NCBI GenBank assembly: GCA_002454165.1
Contig: DKIG01000007.1
Location: forward strand, 1-51,999
Length of the DNA stretch: 51,999 bases
From: Gammaproteobacteria bacterium UBA6724
Lineage (GTDB): Bacteria > Pseudomonadota > Gammaproteobacteria > Pseudomonadales > Azotimanducaceae
Reading direction: 5' to 3'
Below the pieces are notes generated by a model. It saw nothing but the letters and a program-made list of their open reading frames with translations, searched no databases and was not told the origin of the DNA. Made by a program: the position numbers and the translations under genes. The number at the start of each line of letters is the position of its first letter. The stretch's first letter is position 1. Positions 24,166 to 33,491 of this stretch are shown piece by piece.

Positions 24166-26046
24166 ATGCTCAAAGCAGATGTCATAGTCGTGGGCGGCGG
24201 TCACGCTGGCACCGAAGCGGCCTTAGCGGCAGCCAGATGCGGGGCGTCAACCCTGCTCTTGACGCAGAATATCGAGACCCTGGGGCAAATGTCCTGCAAC
24301 CCCGCCATAGGCGGCATTGGCAAGACTCATCTGGTCAAGGAAATTGATGCCCTCGGCGGCGTTATGGCGCGAGCGGCGGACAAGGCAGGCATTCACTTCC
24401 GTACCCTGAACGCAAGGAAGGGTCCCGCAGTGCGCGCTGTCCGTGCCCAGACAGACCGGCAACTCTATAAGGCCGCGGTTCGCGAAGCGATTGAGCAACA
24501 GGAAAATCTTTCCATCCTGCAAGCATCCGTGGAAGATCTAGTAATTCATCATGGTCGTGTCGCCGGGGTAGTCACCGCCCCGGGCTTGGTGTTTTCAGCA
24601 CCGACGGTGGTTCTGACGGTTGGGACTTTTCTGGGCGGGGTCATGCACATAGGTATGGCAAGCCGTGCCGGCGGGCGAGCGGGTGACCCACCCGCCAACA
24701 AACTTGCGGCGCGATTGCGTGCCTTGCCGTTCACCACAGGCAGGTTGAAAACCGGCACGCCGCCCAGAATTGACGGCAGGTCTGTGAACTATGAGAAGCT
24801 TGAAGAGCAGCCTGGGGACAGGCCCAGACCGGTGATGTCATATCTTTCCAGTTCGCTTGATCATCCAGCCCAGCTGTCCTGCCATATCACGCACACCAAT
24901 GCTCGGACTCAGGAGATCATTCAGGCAGGATTGCACCAGTCGCCACTCTATACCGGCAAGATAGAAGCTGTAGGACCAAGATACTGCCCGTCCATTGAGG
25001 ACAAAATTGTTCGGTTTGCCGACAAACAATCACACCAGATATTTATTGAACCGGAAGGGCTACGTACAAAGGAGATCTACCCTAATGGCATCAGTACTAG
25101 CCTGCCCTATGAGGTGCAACTGGCGCTTGTCCATTCCATAAAAGGCTTTGAAGCAGCGCATATCACCCGGCCCGGCTATGCGATTGAGTATGACTTTTTT
25201 GAACCCCGAGAATTGCATCCTAGCCTGGAGACGAAGCACCTTGCTGGCTTGTATTTTGCTGGGCAAATCAATGGCACCACTGGTTATGAAGAGGCGGCGG
25301 CACAAGGTTTGATTGCGGGTCTAAATGCTGCCCGGCGGGTGCAGGACAAGGAAGCCTGGTGGCCGGAACGCAGCAATGCCTACATAGGTGTGTTGATTGA
25401 TGATCTGATCACCATGGGCACGAAGGAACCCTACCGAATGTTTACCAGTCGTGCCGAGTATCGTTTGATTTTACGCCAGGATAATGCGGACCGGCGATTG
25501 ACGGAAACGGGTCGTCGCTTGGGTCTTGTGGATGATCTTCGCTGGCGTCGCTTCTGCGAAAAACAGGAAATGATTGACAGCCTGCATGCTCAACTAGCGA
25601 ATCATTTTGTCCAGCCGGGCAATGCCGCCATTGAAGCCTTGGTGGAATCACCCCTTGCCCACGACTACTCGCTACTTGAACTGGTGAAGCGGCCGGCAAT
25701 GACAATTGATGCCCTCATTGAAGCGGTTGGATTGACTGCAACGGATGCAGAAGTGATGGAGCAAGTTGAAATTGACGCCAAGTATGAGGGCTATATTACC
25801 CGCCAGCATAATGAGATTGCTCGGATTGCCACCCAGCAGAATATGAAGTTAGCACCGGATATCAACTACCATGAAATCAAAGGCCTCTCTAATGAAGTCA
25901 CCCACAAATTGGCAGAAGTCAGACCCGCGACCCTCGGACAGGCTGGCAGAATATCCGGCGTGACCCCGGCGGCTATCTCCCTGCTACTGATTCATCTCAA
26001 AAAAACCGGACGGGGCAGCAAGGGGGCGAGGCGGCAATCTGCCTGA
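24166..26046 (+). CDS. mnmG: tRNA uridine-5-carboxymethylaminomethyl modification enzyme MnmG (GidA)
   Basis: This is a 626-residue FAD protein forming the MnmE-MnmG complex that modifies wobble U34. The N-terminal Rossmann motif is GGGHAGTEAALAAARCG, followed by QMSCNPAIGGIGKTHLVKEIDALGG. Most relatives have Gly where this has Thr in GIGKTHL. Other conserved blocks are GRLKTGTPPRI, the NAD-binding region, and EPYRMFTSRAEYRL. The C-terminal helical domain (KYEGYITRQ...EIKGLSNEV...RISGVTPAAI) binds MnmE and tRNA. The start follows an agggag ribosome-binding site. The stop overlaps the rsmG ATG by 1 nt. Confidence 0.98.
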   Translation: MLKADVIVVGGGHAGTEAALAAARCGASTLLLTQNIETLGQMSCNPAIGGIGKTHLVKEIDALGGVMARAADKAGIHFRTLNARKGPAVRAVRAQTDRQLYKAAVREAIEQQENLSILQASVEDLVIHHGRVAGVVTAPGLVFSAPTVVLTVGTFLGGVMHIGMASRAGGRAGDPPANKLAARLRALPFTTGRLKTGTPPRIDGRSVNYEKLEEQPGDRPRPVMSYLSSSLDHPAQLSCHITHTNARTQEIIQAGLHQSPLYTGKIEAVGPRYCPSIEDKIVRFADKQSHQIFIEPEGLRTKEIYPNGISTSLPYEVQLALVHSIKGFEAAHITRPGYAIEYDFFEPRELHPSLETKHLAGLYFAGQINGTTGYEEAAAQGLIAGLNAARRVQDKEAWWPERSNAYIGVLIDDLITMGTKEPYRMFTSRAEYRLILRQDNADRRLTETGRRLGLVDDLRWRRFCEKQEMIDSLHAQLANHFVQPGNAAIEALVESPLAHDYSLLELVKRPAMTIDALIEAVGLTATDAEVMEQVEIDAKYEGYITRQHNEIARIATQQNMKLAPDINYHEIKGLSNEVTHKLAEVRPATLGQAGRISGVTPAAISLLLIHLKKTGRGSKGARRQSA

Positions 26047-26666
26047 TGTCCATAGCAGAGCTGATTGCAGACGGGAGCCGTGCGCTTGGTTTGCCAGATG
26101 ATGCCGGGCGGGTGGAGCAGTCGCTTCTCTTTCTTGAGCTCTTATCCCGGTGGAATCGCGTAACCAACCTGACATCAATCACCGAGCAAAGTGACATGGT
26201 GGGCTTGCATCTCTTGGATTCCTGGGCGATTACTTCCTACCTGAAGGGTGAAACTATCCTTGATCTTGGAAGTGGTGCCGGCCTGCCGGGGATACCACTG
26301 GCGATGATTAACCCTGACAAAAACTTCGTGCTGCTTGATGCTAATGGTAAGAAAACGCGATTTATGACTCAGGCGGTGATCACGCTCAAACTTGATAATG
26401 TTCGCGTGGTGCAGTCTCGGGCCCAGGACTACCGAGGCGAATATGATCATGTGGTCTGCCGCGCTTTTGGTAGTCTGAGTCGCATTGCCGCCACAGTCAC
26501 GCACCTGTTGAAAAAAGACGGCACTGTGCTCGCGATGAAGGGAGCAAAATCAGAGGCCTGCAAGAGTGATAAACTGCGCATCATTGGAATGCGGGAGATC
26601 TCTGTGCCCTATGTCAGGCAAGGACGGCGATTGATTGAACTGGGTAGACGGGACAGGGGCGACTAG
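26046..26666 (+). CDS. rsmG: 16S rRNA (guanine527-N7)-methyltransferase RsmG (GidB)
   Basis: This 206-residue SAM-dependent methyltransferase makes m7G527 in 16S rRNA, a position near the streptomycin site. The family core is clear: LLSRWNRVTNLTSI, HLLDSWAI, then the SAM loop ILDLGSGAGLPGIPLAM and LLDANGKKTRF. Its start overlaps the mnmG stop by 1 nt. parA begins 1 nt after its own stop, so mnmG-rsmG-parA-parB form a tight unit as in many gammaproteobacteria. Confidence 0.97.
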   Translation: MSIAELIADGSRALGLPDDAGRVEQSLLFLELLSRWNRVTNLTSITEQSDMVGLHLLDSWAITSYLKGETILDLGSGAGLPGIPLAMINPDKNFVLLDANGKKTRFMTQAVITLKLDNVRVVQSRAQDYRGEYDHVVCRAFGSLSRIAATVTHLLKKDGTVLAMKGAKSEACKSDKLRIIGMREISVPYVRQGRRLIELGRRDRGD

Positions 26667-26667
26667 G

Positions 26668-27477
26668 ATGGCGGTGGTCCTGGCAATAGCCAATCAAAAA
26701 GGCGGTGTTGGCAAGACGACCACCTGTGTCAATCTGGCAGCCTCGCTCCAGGAGATGAAACGCAAGGTCCTGCTGGTTGATCTTGATCCCCAGGGTAATG
26801 CGACCATGGGCCTCGGGGTGGACAAGAATCAACTTTCATCCTCAATTTACGATGTCCTCATTGATGGTACAAGCATTGCTGATGCTATTGTTGTTGATGA
26901 TTCTGGATTAGACCTCCTGGCATCAAACATTGATTTGACCGGTGCCGAAATAGAACTGATACAGATTGAGCGGTGGGAATTCCGGTTGCGGGAGGCGCTT
27001 GCCGCCATAAAGAACCGCTATGATTTCATCCTGATTGATTGCCCGCCTTCTTTGGGTCTGTTAACAGTTAACGGTCTGGTGGCGGCAGACAGTGTGATTG
27101 TGCCGGTGCAATGTGAGTATTATGCGCTGGAGGGATTAACGGCATTGATGAGTAGCATCCGCCGGGTGGTAGCGTCATTGAATCCGTCGCTGGCTATTGA
27201 AGGACTAGTGAGAACCATGTACGACCCGCGTAACAGTCTGAGTAGGGAGGTGTCATCACAACTCGTAGATTACTTCGGTGACAGGGTGTACAGAACCCTG
27301 ATACCGAGAAATGTCAGGTTAGCGGAAGCCCCTAGTCATGGCGTCCCCGTTGTTTTTTATGACAAATATTCGCGTGGTGCCATAGCCTATCTTACCCTGG
27401 CGGGCGAGGTGGTGAAAAAGCATCCACAGACATTAGACGCGAACCCGACAAATAACAGTCCCGGAGTAGCTGACTGA
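26668..27477 (+). CDS. parA: Chromosome partitioning ATPase ParA (Soj)
   Basis: This 269-residue Walker-type ATPase binds nucleoid DNA in its ATP form and, with ParB-parS, moves the origin region. The deviant Walker A NQKGGVGKTTT is at residues 8-18, and DLDPQGNATMGLG and DFILIDCPPSLGLLTVNGL follow. The lack of an N-terminal HTH extension marks the short chromosomal type. The start is set at the ATG at 26668 with a gggg-rich ribosome-binding site in the rsmG end. An upstream in-frame codon at 26635 would overlap rsmG and adds nothing conserved. The stop overlaps parB by 1 nt. Confidence 0.97.
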   Translation: MAVVLAIANQKGGVGKTTTCVNLAASLQEMKRKVLLVDLDPQGNATMGLGVDKNQLSSSIYDVLIDGTSIADAIVVDDSGLDLLASNIDLTGAEIELIQIERWEFRLREALAAIKNRYDFILIDCPPSLGLLTVNGLVAADSVIVPVQCEYYALEGLTALMSSIRRVVASLNPSLAIEGLVRTMYDPRNSLSREVSSQLVDYFGDRVYRTLIPRNVRLAEAPSHGVPVVFYDKYSRGAIAYLTLAGEVVKKHPQTLDANPTNNSPGVAD

Positions 27478-28352
27478 TGACGGTGAAAAAACGAGGCTTG
27501 GGCAGGGGGCTGGATCTACTACTACCGCCTGAAGACCTGGCGCAGAGTCAGGCGACGGGGCAACTGGAAAATATTCCTCTGCAATGGATAAGGCCCGGCA
27601 AGTATCAGCCGAGGTTATACTTCTCCCAGGAAGCAATAGCCGAACTTGCCGCATCCATCAAGGAACAGGGTCTGCTACAGCCTATCCTGCTGAGACGAAT
27701 TGACGCCAAGCAATACGAAATCATTGCCGGAGAACGTCGCTGGCGCGCCGCTCAGGTGGCCAGGCTACACAGCCTGCCAGCGATTGTCAGGTCGGGGACG
27801 GATGAGGAAGTCATCAGCATATCCCTCATTGAGAATATTCAGCGGGAAGACCTGAACCCGCTTGAAGAAGCCAGAGCCCTGCAACGCCTGGTTGATGAGT
27901 TTCAATTTACCCACCAGCAGATTGCCAAGCGTCTGGGCAGGAGTCGGAGTGCTGTAACCAACATCCTGCGTTTAACGCGTCTCGCTGAACCCGTGGCGGC
28001 GATGTTGCTGGGCGGCGAGATAGAGATGGGTCATGCCCGGGCACTCTTGAGTCTGGACATATCGGCTCAGTTAAGTCTTGCCCGGACGGTGGTTGAGAAG
28101 GGGTTAAACGTCCGGCAGACGGAAGCACTGGTCAGCCGTTACAGGAAGAATCCTCGCAAGGTGTCTGGTAAAAAAAACCCGGTGGATGAGGATACCCGGC
28201 GACTGGAAAACAATCTCTCCATGACCCTGGGACAGCCCGTACAGATCCGCCATAGTCGCAAGGGTAAGGGTAAGGTCATCATCGGTTACAACTCGCTGGA
28301 TGAACTAGATGGCCTGCTGGACAGGATGGGTTGCGACAAAAATCAGGTGTAG
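27477..28352 (+). CDS. parB: Chromosome partitioning protein ParB (Spo0J)
   Basis: This 291-residue ParB binds parS and spreads as a CTP-dependent clamp. The N-terminal end has the ParA-activating region (KRGLGRGLDLLL). The CTPase domain follows with QPILLRR, the GERRWRAA motif and LIENIQREDLNPLEEA. The helix-turn-helix is QQIAKRLGRSRSAVTNILRL. The C-terminal part (after about 245) is the dimerisation domain. Two candidate parS sites lie in recF, about 12-13 kb away. Just beyond its stop is a three-copy 25-bp repeat. Confidence 0.97.
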   Translation: MTVKKRGLGRGLDLLLPPEDLAQSQATGQLENIPLQWIRPGKYQPRLYFSQEAIAELAASIKEQGLLQPILLRRIDAKQYEIIAGERRWRAAQVARLHSLPAIVRSGTDEEVISISLIENIQREDLNPLEEARALQRLVDEFQFTHQQIAKRLGRSRSAVTNILRLTRLAEPVAAMLLGGEIEMGHARALLSLDISAQLSLARTVVEKGLNVRQTEALVSRYRKNPRKVSGKKNPVDEDTRRLENNLSMTLGQPVQIRHSRKGKGKVIIGYNSLDELDGLLDRMGCDKNQV

Positions 28353-28370
28353 AAGCTCAGTCGCCCCATG

Positions 28371-28438
28371 CCGCTCAGGGCTGTTTACTAAAAAACCGCT
28401 CAGAGCTGTTTACCAAAAAACCGCTCAAGGCTGTTACC
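28371..28438. repeat. 25-bp direct repeat, 2.7 copies, downstream of parB
   Basis: Units start at 28371, 28396 and 28421. Each begins ccgctca, has a central ctgtt core and (in the first two) ends in a run of six A. The third is cut after 18 bases. Units differ by only one to three substitutions. They lie in the 140-bp gap between parB and the esterase gene, just before a possible promoter region. Iteron-like spacing is notable, but no matching protein is known to me. Confidence 0.85.
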
Positions 28439-28492
28439 ATACCCGGCGGTGAAAGCAGTTAGATATCAACTCAGGCTTAGGGAGCACAGATT

Positions 28493-29758
28493 ATGTTTTT
28501 CTTCTTTTTGACCTTGCTCTTCGCTTTGCTTGCCTGGAATCTGTATCACCCCAATTTTACACATAGAAAATTCAGTGTCTTCAGTTTCCTGGCGGGATGG
28601 TTAATCGGTGAACTGGTACCCCATGTAATACTTGTGCAGGCCGTCCTTGTGTCGCTGTTTGTGATGGCGGGTGCGGTCTCGGGATTTTTTGGCGCCCTGG
28701 GATTTCTGATTTGCGTTGGCGTCTGGTCTGTCATGGCCTTCTACTACTATCAGAGCAACAGGGCTGAAGCAGAGGTTGCCCGTGCATTGAGCGACGGCCT
28801 GGGTGAAGACTACCTGGCTGAAATCAGGCAGGACTACCGGGAAGACTTCCCCCTTGGCCCTGACCTCGGACGGCTGAGTAAACCTTTCGCCCAGAAGGAC
28901 CCGCTGGTTGAGGTCATCAAGAACATTGCATTCGGAGATTTCGGCGAGAGGCTGGATATCCGCCGCTCCCGGCAACTTGATGATAATGGCCGAATGCCGG
29001 TCCTGCTCCAGATTCACGGCGGTGCCTGGACGCAGAATTATGGCAGCAAGAATGAACAGGGTTTGCCTTTGATGAATCACATGGCAAAAAGAGGCTGGGT
29101 GTGTGTTGCTACATCATATCGTCTGAGCCCGAAGGCAACTTTCCCCGAGCACATTATTGACTGCAAACAGGCGCTGATATGGATCAAAGACCATATCGCC
29201 GACTATGGCGGTGACCCAGATTTTATTGTGGTGACAGGTGGCTCAGCAGGTGGGCACCTGAGTGCACTGATGGCCTTGACTGCTAATCATCCTGAGTTTC
29301 AGCCCGGCTTTGAAGATCGTGACACCAGGCTACAAGGTGCCGTCCCGTTTTATGGCGTTTACGATTTTACGAATAGTCACGACTTGCAGCATCATGGCGG
29401 ACTTGCCGGGTTATTAGCAGCCTCGGTGATGAAACTGCCCATGAACAACAACGAGGCAGCCTATCGTGATGCGTCCCCGCTGTTTCATGTCAACGAGAAA
29501 GCGCCGCCGTTTCTTGTGATTCATGGCGACAAGGATACCCTGGTACCGGTAGAAGCAGGCAGGCTATTTGGCGAAGAGCTTTGTAAAACTTCAGACAACA
29601 AGGTGGTTTATCTGGAACTGGCAGGGGCGCAACATGCCTTTGATGTCTTCCCGTCTCTGCGAAGCGAGCATGTCAAACATGGCGTGGAGAAGTTTCTTGC
29701 CTGGACCCATAGCAAATATCTGGAATCAGCTAAACCCGGCGACGCACCAGTCTCGTGA
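28493..29758 (+). CDS. Membrane-anchored alpha/beta hydrolase (carboxylesterase/HSL-like)
   Basis: This 421-residue protein has three hydrophobic helices in its first 85 residues (about 1-17, 28-58 and 60-85), followed by a hydrolase domain. HGGAW at 175-179 is the oxyanion-hole motif. GGSAGGH has the nucleophile Ser251. HGDKDTLVP supplies the acid, and QHAFD the His, completing an esterase triad in normal order. The fold belongs to the hormone-sensitive-lipase/BD-FAE group that cleaves short-chain esters. The substrate is unknown. The catalytic domain may face either side of the inner membrane. It is convergent with the Nudix gene, only 3 bp apart. It has its own upstream spacer containing the repeat array. 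Confidence 0.85.
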   Translation: MFFFFLTLLFALLAWNLYHPNFTHRKFSVFSFLAGWLIGELVPHVILVQAVLVSLFVMAGAVSGFFGALGFLICVGVWSVMAFYYYQSNRAEAEVARALSDGLGEDYLAEIRQDYREDFPLGPDLGRLSKPFAQKDPLVEVIKNIAFGDFGERLDIRRSRQLDDNGRMPVLLQIHGGAWTQNYGSKNEQGLPLMNHMAKRGWVCVATSYRLSPKATFPEHIIDCKQALIWIKDHIADYGGDPDFIVVTGGSAGGHLSALMALTANHPEFQPGFEDRDTRLQGAVPFYGVYDFTNSHDLQHHGGLAGLLAASVMKLPMNNNEAAYRDASPLFHVNEKAPPFLVIHGDKDTLVPVEAGRLFGEELCKTSDNKVVYLELAGAQHAFDVFPSLRSEHVKHGVEKFLAWTHSKYLESAKPGDAPVS

Positions 29759-29761
29759 AAT

Positions 29762-30403
29762 TCAAGCCAGGTCCAGCAGGGCAAAAAGTTGCTCCAGGAT
29801 CCGGTATGTCAGGCCCCAGACCACCCTGTCACCTAGACCATAGCCGGGATAATCCTGGGCTTCGCCCTGAATCATAATCTCCATCCTGGTGTGGCTGAGG
29901 CCAGCGTGCATCTCATTCAGCGACCCCCAAAGGAGCTCAGCCACCTCATGGTTGGGGGAAAGTTTCGCCGCCGGCTCCCTCAATTCATATACAAAGGGCG
30001 TCACCACTATATCCAAGACCTCTCGTCGAGGGCTTGCCTGGACTGGATCAAGTTGCCCGATATAGCGCCCAGCATGGGTGAGATCCAAGTCAATTTCTTC
30101 CTGCGTTTCCCGCTCCGCCGTGTGCCTCAGGGACGCATCGCCCGCCTCATAATGACCGCCGGGGAAGGCTATTTGACCCGACCAGGGATCGCCCGTCCTG
30201 ATAGCCCTCAATATAAATAGAGCCTCCGTTTCACTTGCCACCTGTCGCAATATCACAGCCACGGCCGCTCGCCGGGTGCGCCCGCCTAGCTCAGGGCGGA
30301 CCGGGGAATAGGCATCAATAGATTTTTTGATTTGGTGAATAGATAACAATCTGGTCTCACTTATATCTGAACCGGTACCGCAACACTGTGTCAGCAGCTT
30401 CAC
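29762..30403 (-). CDS. Nudix hydrolase, CoA-pyrophosphatase (NudL) type
   Basis: This 213-residue Nudix protein has the motif GGHYEAGDASLRHTAERETQEE, with the Glu pairs that bind Mg2+ (RETQEE). The GDAS variation and the preceding SGQIAFPGG fit the NudL/coenzyme A diphosphatase subgroup, which cleaves CoA and its derivatives to 3',5'-ADP and 4'-phosphopantetheine. The N-terminus up to residue 40 is not conserved. The start is GTG at 30403, sharing one base with the stop of merR, so it is the last gene of the thrS-ihfA string. CoA specificity is a family inference. Confidence 0.85.
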   Translation of the reverse strand: MKLLTQCCGTGSDISETRLLSIHQIKKSIDAYSPVRPELGGRTRRAAVAVILRQVASETEALFILRAIRTGDPWSGQIAFPGGHYEAGDASLRHTAERETQEEIDLDLTHAGRYIGQLDPVQASPRREVLDIVVTPFVYELREPAAKLSPNHEVAELLWGSLNEMHAGLSHTRMEIMIQGEAQDYPGYGLGDRVVWGLTYRILEQLFALLDLA

Positions 30404-30759
30404 TAGGTCTTGAAAATTTCTAGTGTCTCTTCAAGTTCAGAAATCATCTGGCGAATCAGTTGCTTGTACTGGGTGTTTTCTTCTTTTTGGTCATCGCCAG
30501 ACAATCGCTGCCGTGCGCCGCTGAGGGTAAAGCCCTGAGCGTACAGCAGGGAGCGGATCTGCCGGATCATCAACACATCCTGGTGTTGGTAATAACGTCT
30601 GTTCCCGCGCCGTTTGACGGGCTTCAGTTGTGGGAATTCCTGCTCCCAGTAGCGCAAGACATGGGTTTTAACGCCGCACAGGCTACTGACTTCACCGATG
30701 GTAAAATAACGTTTTCCGGGTATAGGGGGGAGAGCTTCGCTAGGATCCGGGTCCGGCAT
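30403..30759 (-). CDS. MerR-family transcriptional regulator (ihfA-linked)
   Basis: This 118-residue regulator has an N-terminal winged helix-turn-helix: YFTIGEVSSLCGVKTHVLRYWEQEFPQL, then RRGNRRYYQHQDVLMIRQIRSLLYAQGFT. A short coiled-coil tail follows, with no metal-binding Cys cluster. This is the conserved ihfA-linked MerR of gammaproteobacteria. Its targets are not known to me. Its ATG overlaps the end of ihfA by 20 nt and its stop overlaps the Nudix start, so it is deeply embedded in the operon. Confidence 0.92.
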   Translation of the reverse strand: MPDPDPSEALPPIPGKRYFTIGEVSSLCGVKTHVLRYWEQEFPQLKPVKRRGNRRYYQHQDVLMIRQIRSLLYAQGFTLSGARQRLSGDDQKEENTQYKQLIRQMISELEETLEIFKT

Positions 30760-31042
30760 ACATCTCTACCCTTGCCCTGAGCTTTTGCCCTGCTCGAAAT
30801 GTCACGACCCGCCGCGCGGTGATGGGGATTTCCTCACCTGTTTTCGGATTCCTGCCGGGGCGCTGGCGCTTGTCACGCAGGTCAAAATTTCCAAAACCCG
30901 AGAGCTTGACCTGCTCGTTGGCTACCAGGCATGCAGACATTTCTCCAAAAAAGGTGTCCACGACTTCCTTCGCTTCTCGCTTGTTTAAGCCAAGATGTTC
31001 AAACAGCCTTTCAACCATCTTTGCTTTGGTTAGGGTCCCCAT
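30740..31042 (-). CDS. ihfA: Integration host factor alpha subunit
   Basis: This is a 100-residue DNA-bending protein of the HU/IHF family. It begins MGTLTKAKMVERLFEHLGLNKREAKEVVDTFF and has the beta-arm region FGNFDLRDKRQRPGRNPKTGEEIPITARRVVTFRAGQKLRARVE. The Arg-Pro-Gly-Arg-Asn-Pro tip of the arm, which intercalates into the DNA minor groove, is present. The ATG at 31042 is chosen over the TTG 6 bases upstream. The gene starts 2 nt after the pheT stop. IHF also shapes oriC in many gammaproteobacteria. Confidence 0.97.
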   Translation of the reverse strand: MGTLTKAKMVERLFEHLGLNKREAKEVVDTFFGEMSACLVANEQVKLSGFGNFDLRDKRQRPGRNPKTGEEIPITARRVVTFRAGQKLRARVEMYAGPGS

Positions 31043-31044
31043 AG

Positions 31045-33480
31045 TCAATTCCTTATATCGGCATCTAGTTCTTGCTTGAGGCAGGCAAGAATCCGTGCCA
31101 CTGAACTGCTCACTTCTTCGTCCCTGAGGGTGCGGGAAGAATGTTGGAAGGTCAAGCCTAAAGCAACGCTTTTACTAGTGGGATCAATACCTTTGCCTTG
31201 ATAAACATCAAACAACTTTAGGTTTATCAGAGTTTCATCTGTGACCGTCTGGATAACCGCCCTGAGTTGCGCGGCGGTTACTGTCCGAGCAACAATCACG
31301 GCACAATCACGGCGAACCTCCGGGAACCTGGAAATGGGAGCACTTTGCGGGAGTCTCCTGCCAAGGACCGAGTCAAGATTTATCTCAAATAAAAATGTCG
31401 GATAGCGAATATCAAATTGTTGCTGGAGACCCGGGTCAAGCAGACCCACACAACCCACTGTCGCACCTGCCTTGCGAATCTCCGCGCTCTGCCCAGGATG
31501 CAGGGCAGGATGCCTGGCTACCACAAACTCAAATTCATCTCCGCTGAGTGCCAGGATGCTTTCCAGGTCACCCTTCATATCGTAAAAATCTATGGCGTTG
31601 GTATCGTTACACCAGCCTTCCGCCTGCCTTGATCCACAAGCAAGGGCGGCCAGTTTTTGTACCTGGGTAATATCGGCGTGTTTCAATTCTGCCTGATTGG
31701 GTTTGCGGTAGAAGCAGAGACCAGTTTCAAACAAGCGGATGCGGCTCTGCTGGCGGTTGATATTGTAGCGCAAGGATTTAAGCAGTCCCGTCCATATAGT
31801 GGTGCGCATGACGGACATTTCAGTGGACAGCGGATTGGCAAGGGAAACCGGCTCAGGGTCCGGATCAAGCAGACCCTGCAAAGATGCGTCCACGAAGCTG
31901 TAAGTCATGGCTTCAAAATAGCCTCTGCTCACTAGTTGGTCCCGGACTTGATTCAAGGCTTGCTTTGAGGATGCTGCTGACAAGCTGGTGGCTTCCGGTA
32001 TCGGCGACATCTGGAGAGGGGCGACCGGCGTTCGCGCTGGCAGATTGTTGTAGCCGAAGACCCGGCTGATCTCTTCTATCAGGTCTGTTTCAATGCTGAT
32101 GTCAAAGCGATGTGATGGGACCTCAACCTGCCAGCTGAGCTGCTCGTCGCTATCCTTTTCGTTGCTGGAGCGGACGGCATCAAAGCCGAGGCGGTTGAGG
32201 ATTTCAGCGACGCTATCGGCTTCTATCTCAACCCCCAGCAGTTGGTTAATTCTGGCAAGGCGCAGCCTGAGACTAGCGATGCCGGGCAGGGCGGATTTGT
32301 CGCATGTTTCCACCGTCGGTCCCGGCTCGCCACCAGCAATCTGGATTAGGATCTGGGTAGCGCGTTCCACTGCCCGACCCTGCCCCTGCCAGTCCACGCC
32401 TCGTTCAAATCTGTGCGCAGCATCCGAGTTCAGATTGTAGAACCGTGCTTTACCGACAATCGCCCTGGGTGCAAAGAAGGCGCTTTCCAGAAAAATATCC
32501 TTAGTCTCAGCTGTCACCCCGGTGCTAAGCCCACCCATAACGCCAGCAATACCAATGGCTCCGGAAGCATCGGTGATAAGGAGGGTGCCGTCATCCAGGG
32601 CGGCTTCTTGGCCGTCCAGCAGCTTCAACTTTTCCCCGGCTTTGGCGTGCCGCACTATTATCTTGTCCTCTAGCCTTGTCAGGTCATAGGCATGCAGTGG
32701 TTGCCCGAGTTCCAGCATGACGAAATTAGTCACATCAACCACCGGATTGATGGAGCGGATGTCTGAACGCCGTAACTTTTCCTTTAACCAGAGGGGCGAC
32801 TTGGCGTCTGAGTCCAGTCCTCGGAGCACCCGCCCGACAAATCGCGGACAGGCAGATCCGGCTACCAGTTTGACCGGGAAGGTGTCCTTAATGGTGGCGG
32901 GCACCGCTGTTATTTCCGCTTGCTTCACATCAAGACTGTTAATCAGCCCCGTCTCCCTTGCCAAGCCAATCAGGCTGAGGCAGTCGCCACGATTTGGCGT
33001 CAGGTCAAGGTCGATCATTGCGTCAGACAGGGCAAGATGGTCAACAAGATCAGCCCCGACAGGTGCATCAAGGGGTAATTCCATCAAGCCTTCATGGTCG
33101 TCGCTGATGCCTAACTCTTTCTCGGAGCAGAGCATGCCGCAGGATTCGACGCCCCGGAGCCGTGTTTTTTTGACTTTGAGATTCGACAGGCTCGCGCCGA
33201 CCAGCGCCAAGGGAACCTTGATCCCGGCTCTTGCATTGGGCGCACCGCATACCACTTGCAGTTCTTCCTTGCCGTCCGTGACCTGGCAAACTACCAGCCG
33301 GTCCGCATCAGGATGTGGCATGACCCTGAGGATCTCGCCTACAACCAGGTTCCTGAGTACCGCGGCTACCGGCTCCAGGCTGTTGACTTCCAGCCCCGCC
33401 ATGGTGAGTTGCTCGGCTAGGTCCCCGGTGCTCAGATCGGGATTAACAAATTCCCGCAGCCAGGCTTCTGAAAATTTCAC
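31045..33480 (-). CDS. pheT: Phenylalanyl-tRNA synthetase beta subunit
   Basis: This is an 811-residue beta subunit of the heterotetrameric phenylalanyl-tRNA synthetase. The N-terminal B1/B2 region has MKFSEAWLREFV and then a tRNA-binding (EMAP-like) domain, with GEILRVMPHPDADRLVVCQV and GAPNARAGIKVPLA. B3/B4 follows, with a B5 HTH-containing segment. The C-terminal B8 domain is the RNP-like tRNA anticodon-binding fold (SRFPEVRRDCAVIV...LKLFDVYQGKGI). Its C-terminus runs to within 2 nt of ihfA. The start lies 11 bp after pheS. Confidence 0.98.
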   Translation of the reverse strand: MKFSEAWLREFVNPDLSTGDLAEQLTMAGLEVNSLEPVAAVLRNLVVGEILRVMPHPDADRLVVCQVTDGKEELQVVCGAPNARAGIKVPLALVGASLSNLKVKKTRLRGVESCGMLCSEKELGISDDHEGLMELPLDAPVGADLVDHLALSDAMIDLDLTPNRGDCLSLIGLARETGLINSLDVKQAEITAVPATIKDTFPVKLVAGSACPRFVGRVLRGLDSDAKSPLWLKEKLRRSDIRSINPVVDVTNFVMLELGQPLHAYDLTRLEDKIIVRHAKAGEKLKLLDGQEAALDDGTLLITDASGAIGIAGVMGGLSTGVTAETKDIFLESAFFAPRAIVGKARFYNLNSDAAHRFERGVDWQGQGRAVERATQILIQIAGGEPGPTVETCDKSALPGIASLRLRLARINQLLGVEIEADSVAEILNRLGFDAVRSSNEKDSDEQLSWQVEVPSHRFDISIETDLIEEISRVFGYNNLPARTPVAPLQMSPIPEATSLSAASSKQALNQVRDQLVSRGYFEAMTYSFVDASLQGLLDPDPEPVSLANPLSTEMSVMRTTIWTGLLKSLRYNINRQQSRIRLFETGLCFYRKPNQAELKHADITQVQKLAALACGSRQAEGWCNDTNAIDFYDMKGDLESILALSGDEFEFVVARHPALHPGQSAEIRKAGATVGCVGLLDPGLQQQFDIRYPTFLFEINLDSVLGRRLPQSAPISRFPEVRRDCAVIVARTVTAAQLRAVIQTVTDETLINLKLFDVYQGKGIDPTSKSVALGLTFQHSSRTLRDEEVSSSVARILACLKQELDADIRN

Positions 33481-33491
33481 GTGGTTGCCCC

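Noticed and set aside
29480..29495. Possible third parS site (tgtttcatgtcaacga) in the esterase gene
   Set aside because: It matches the recF sites for ten bases and then diverges, so the second half-site is missing.
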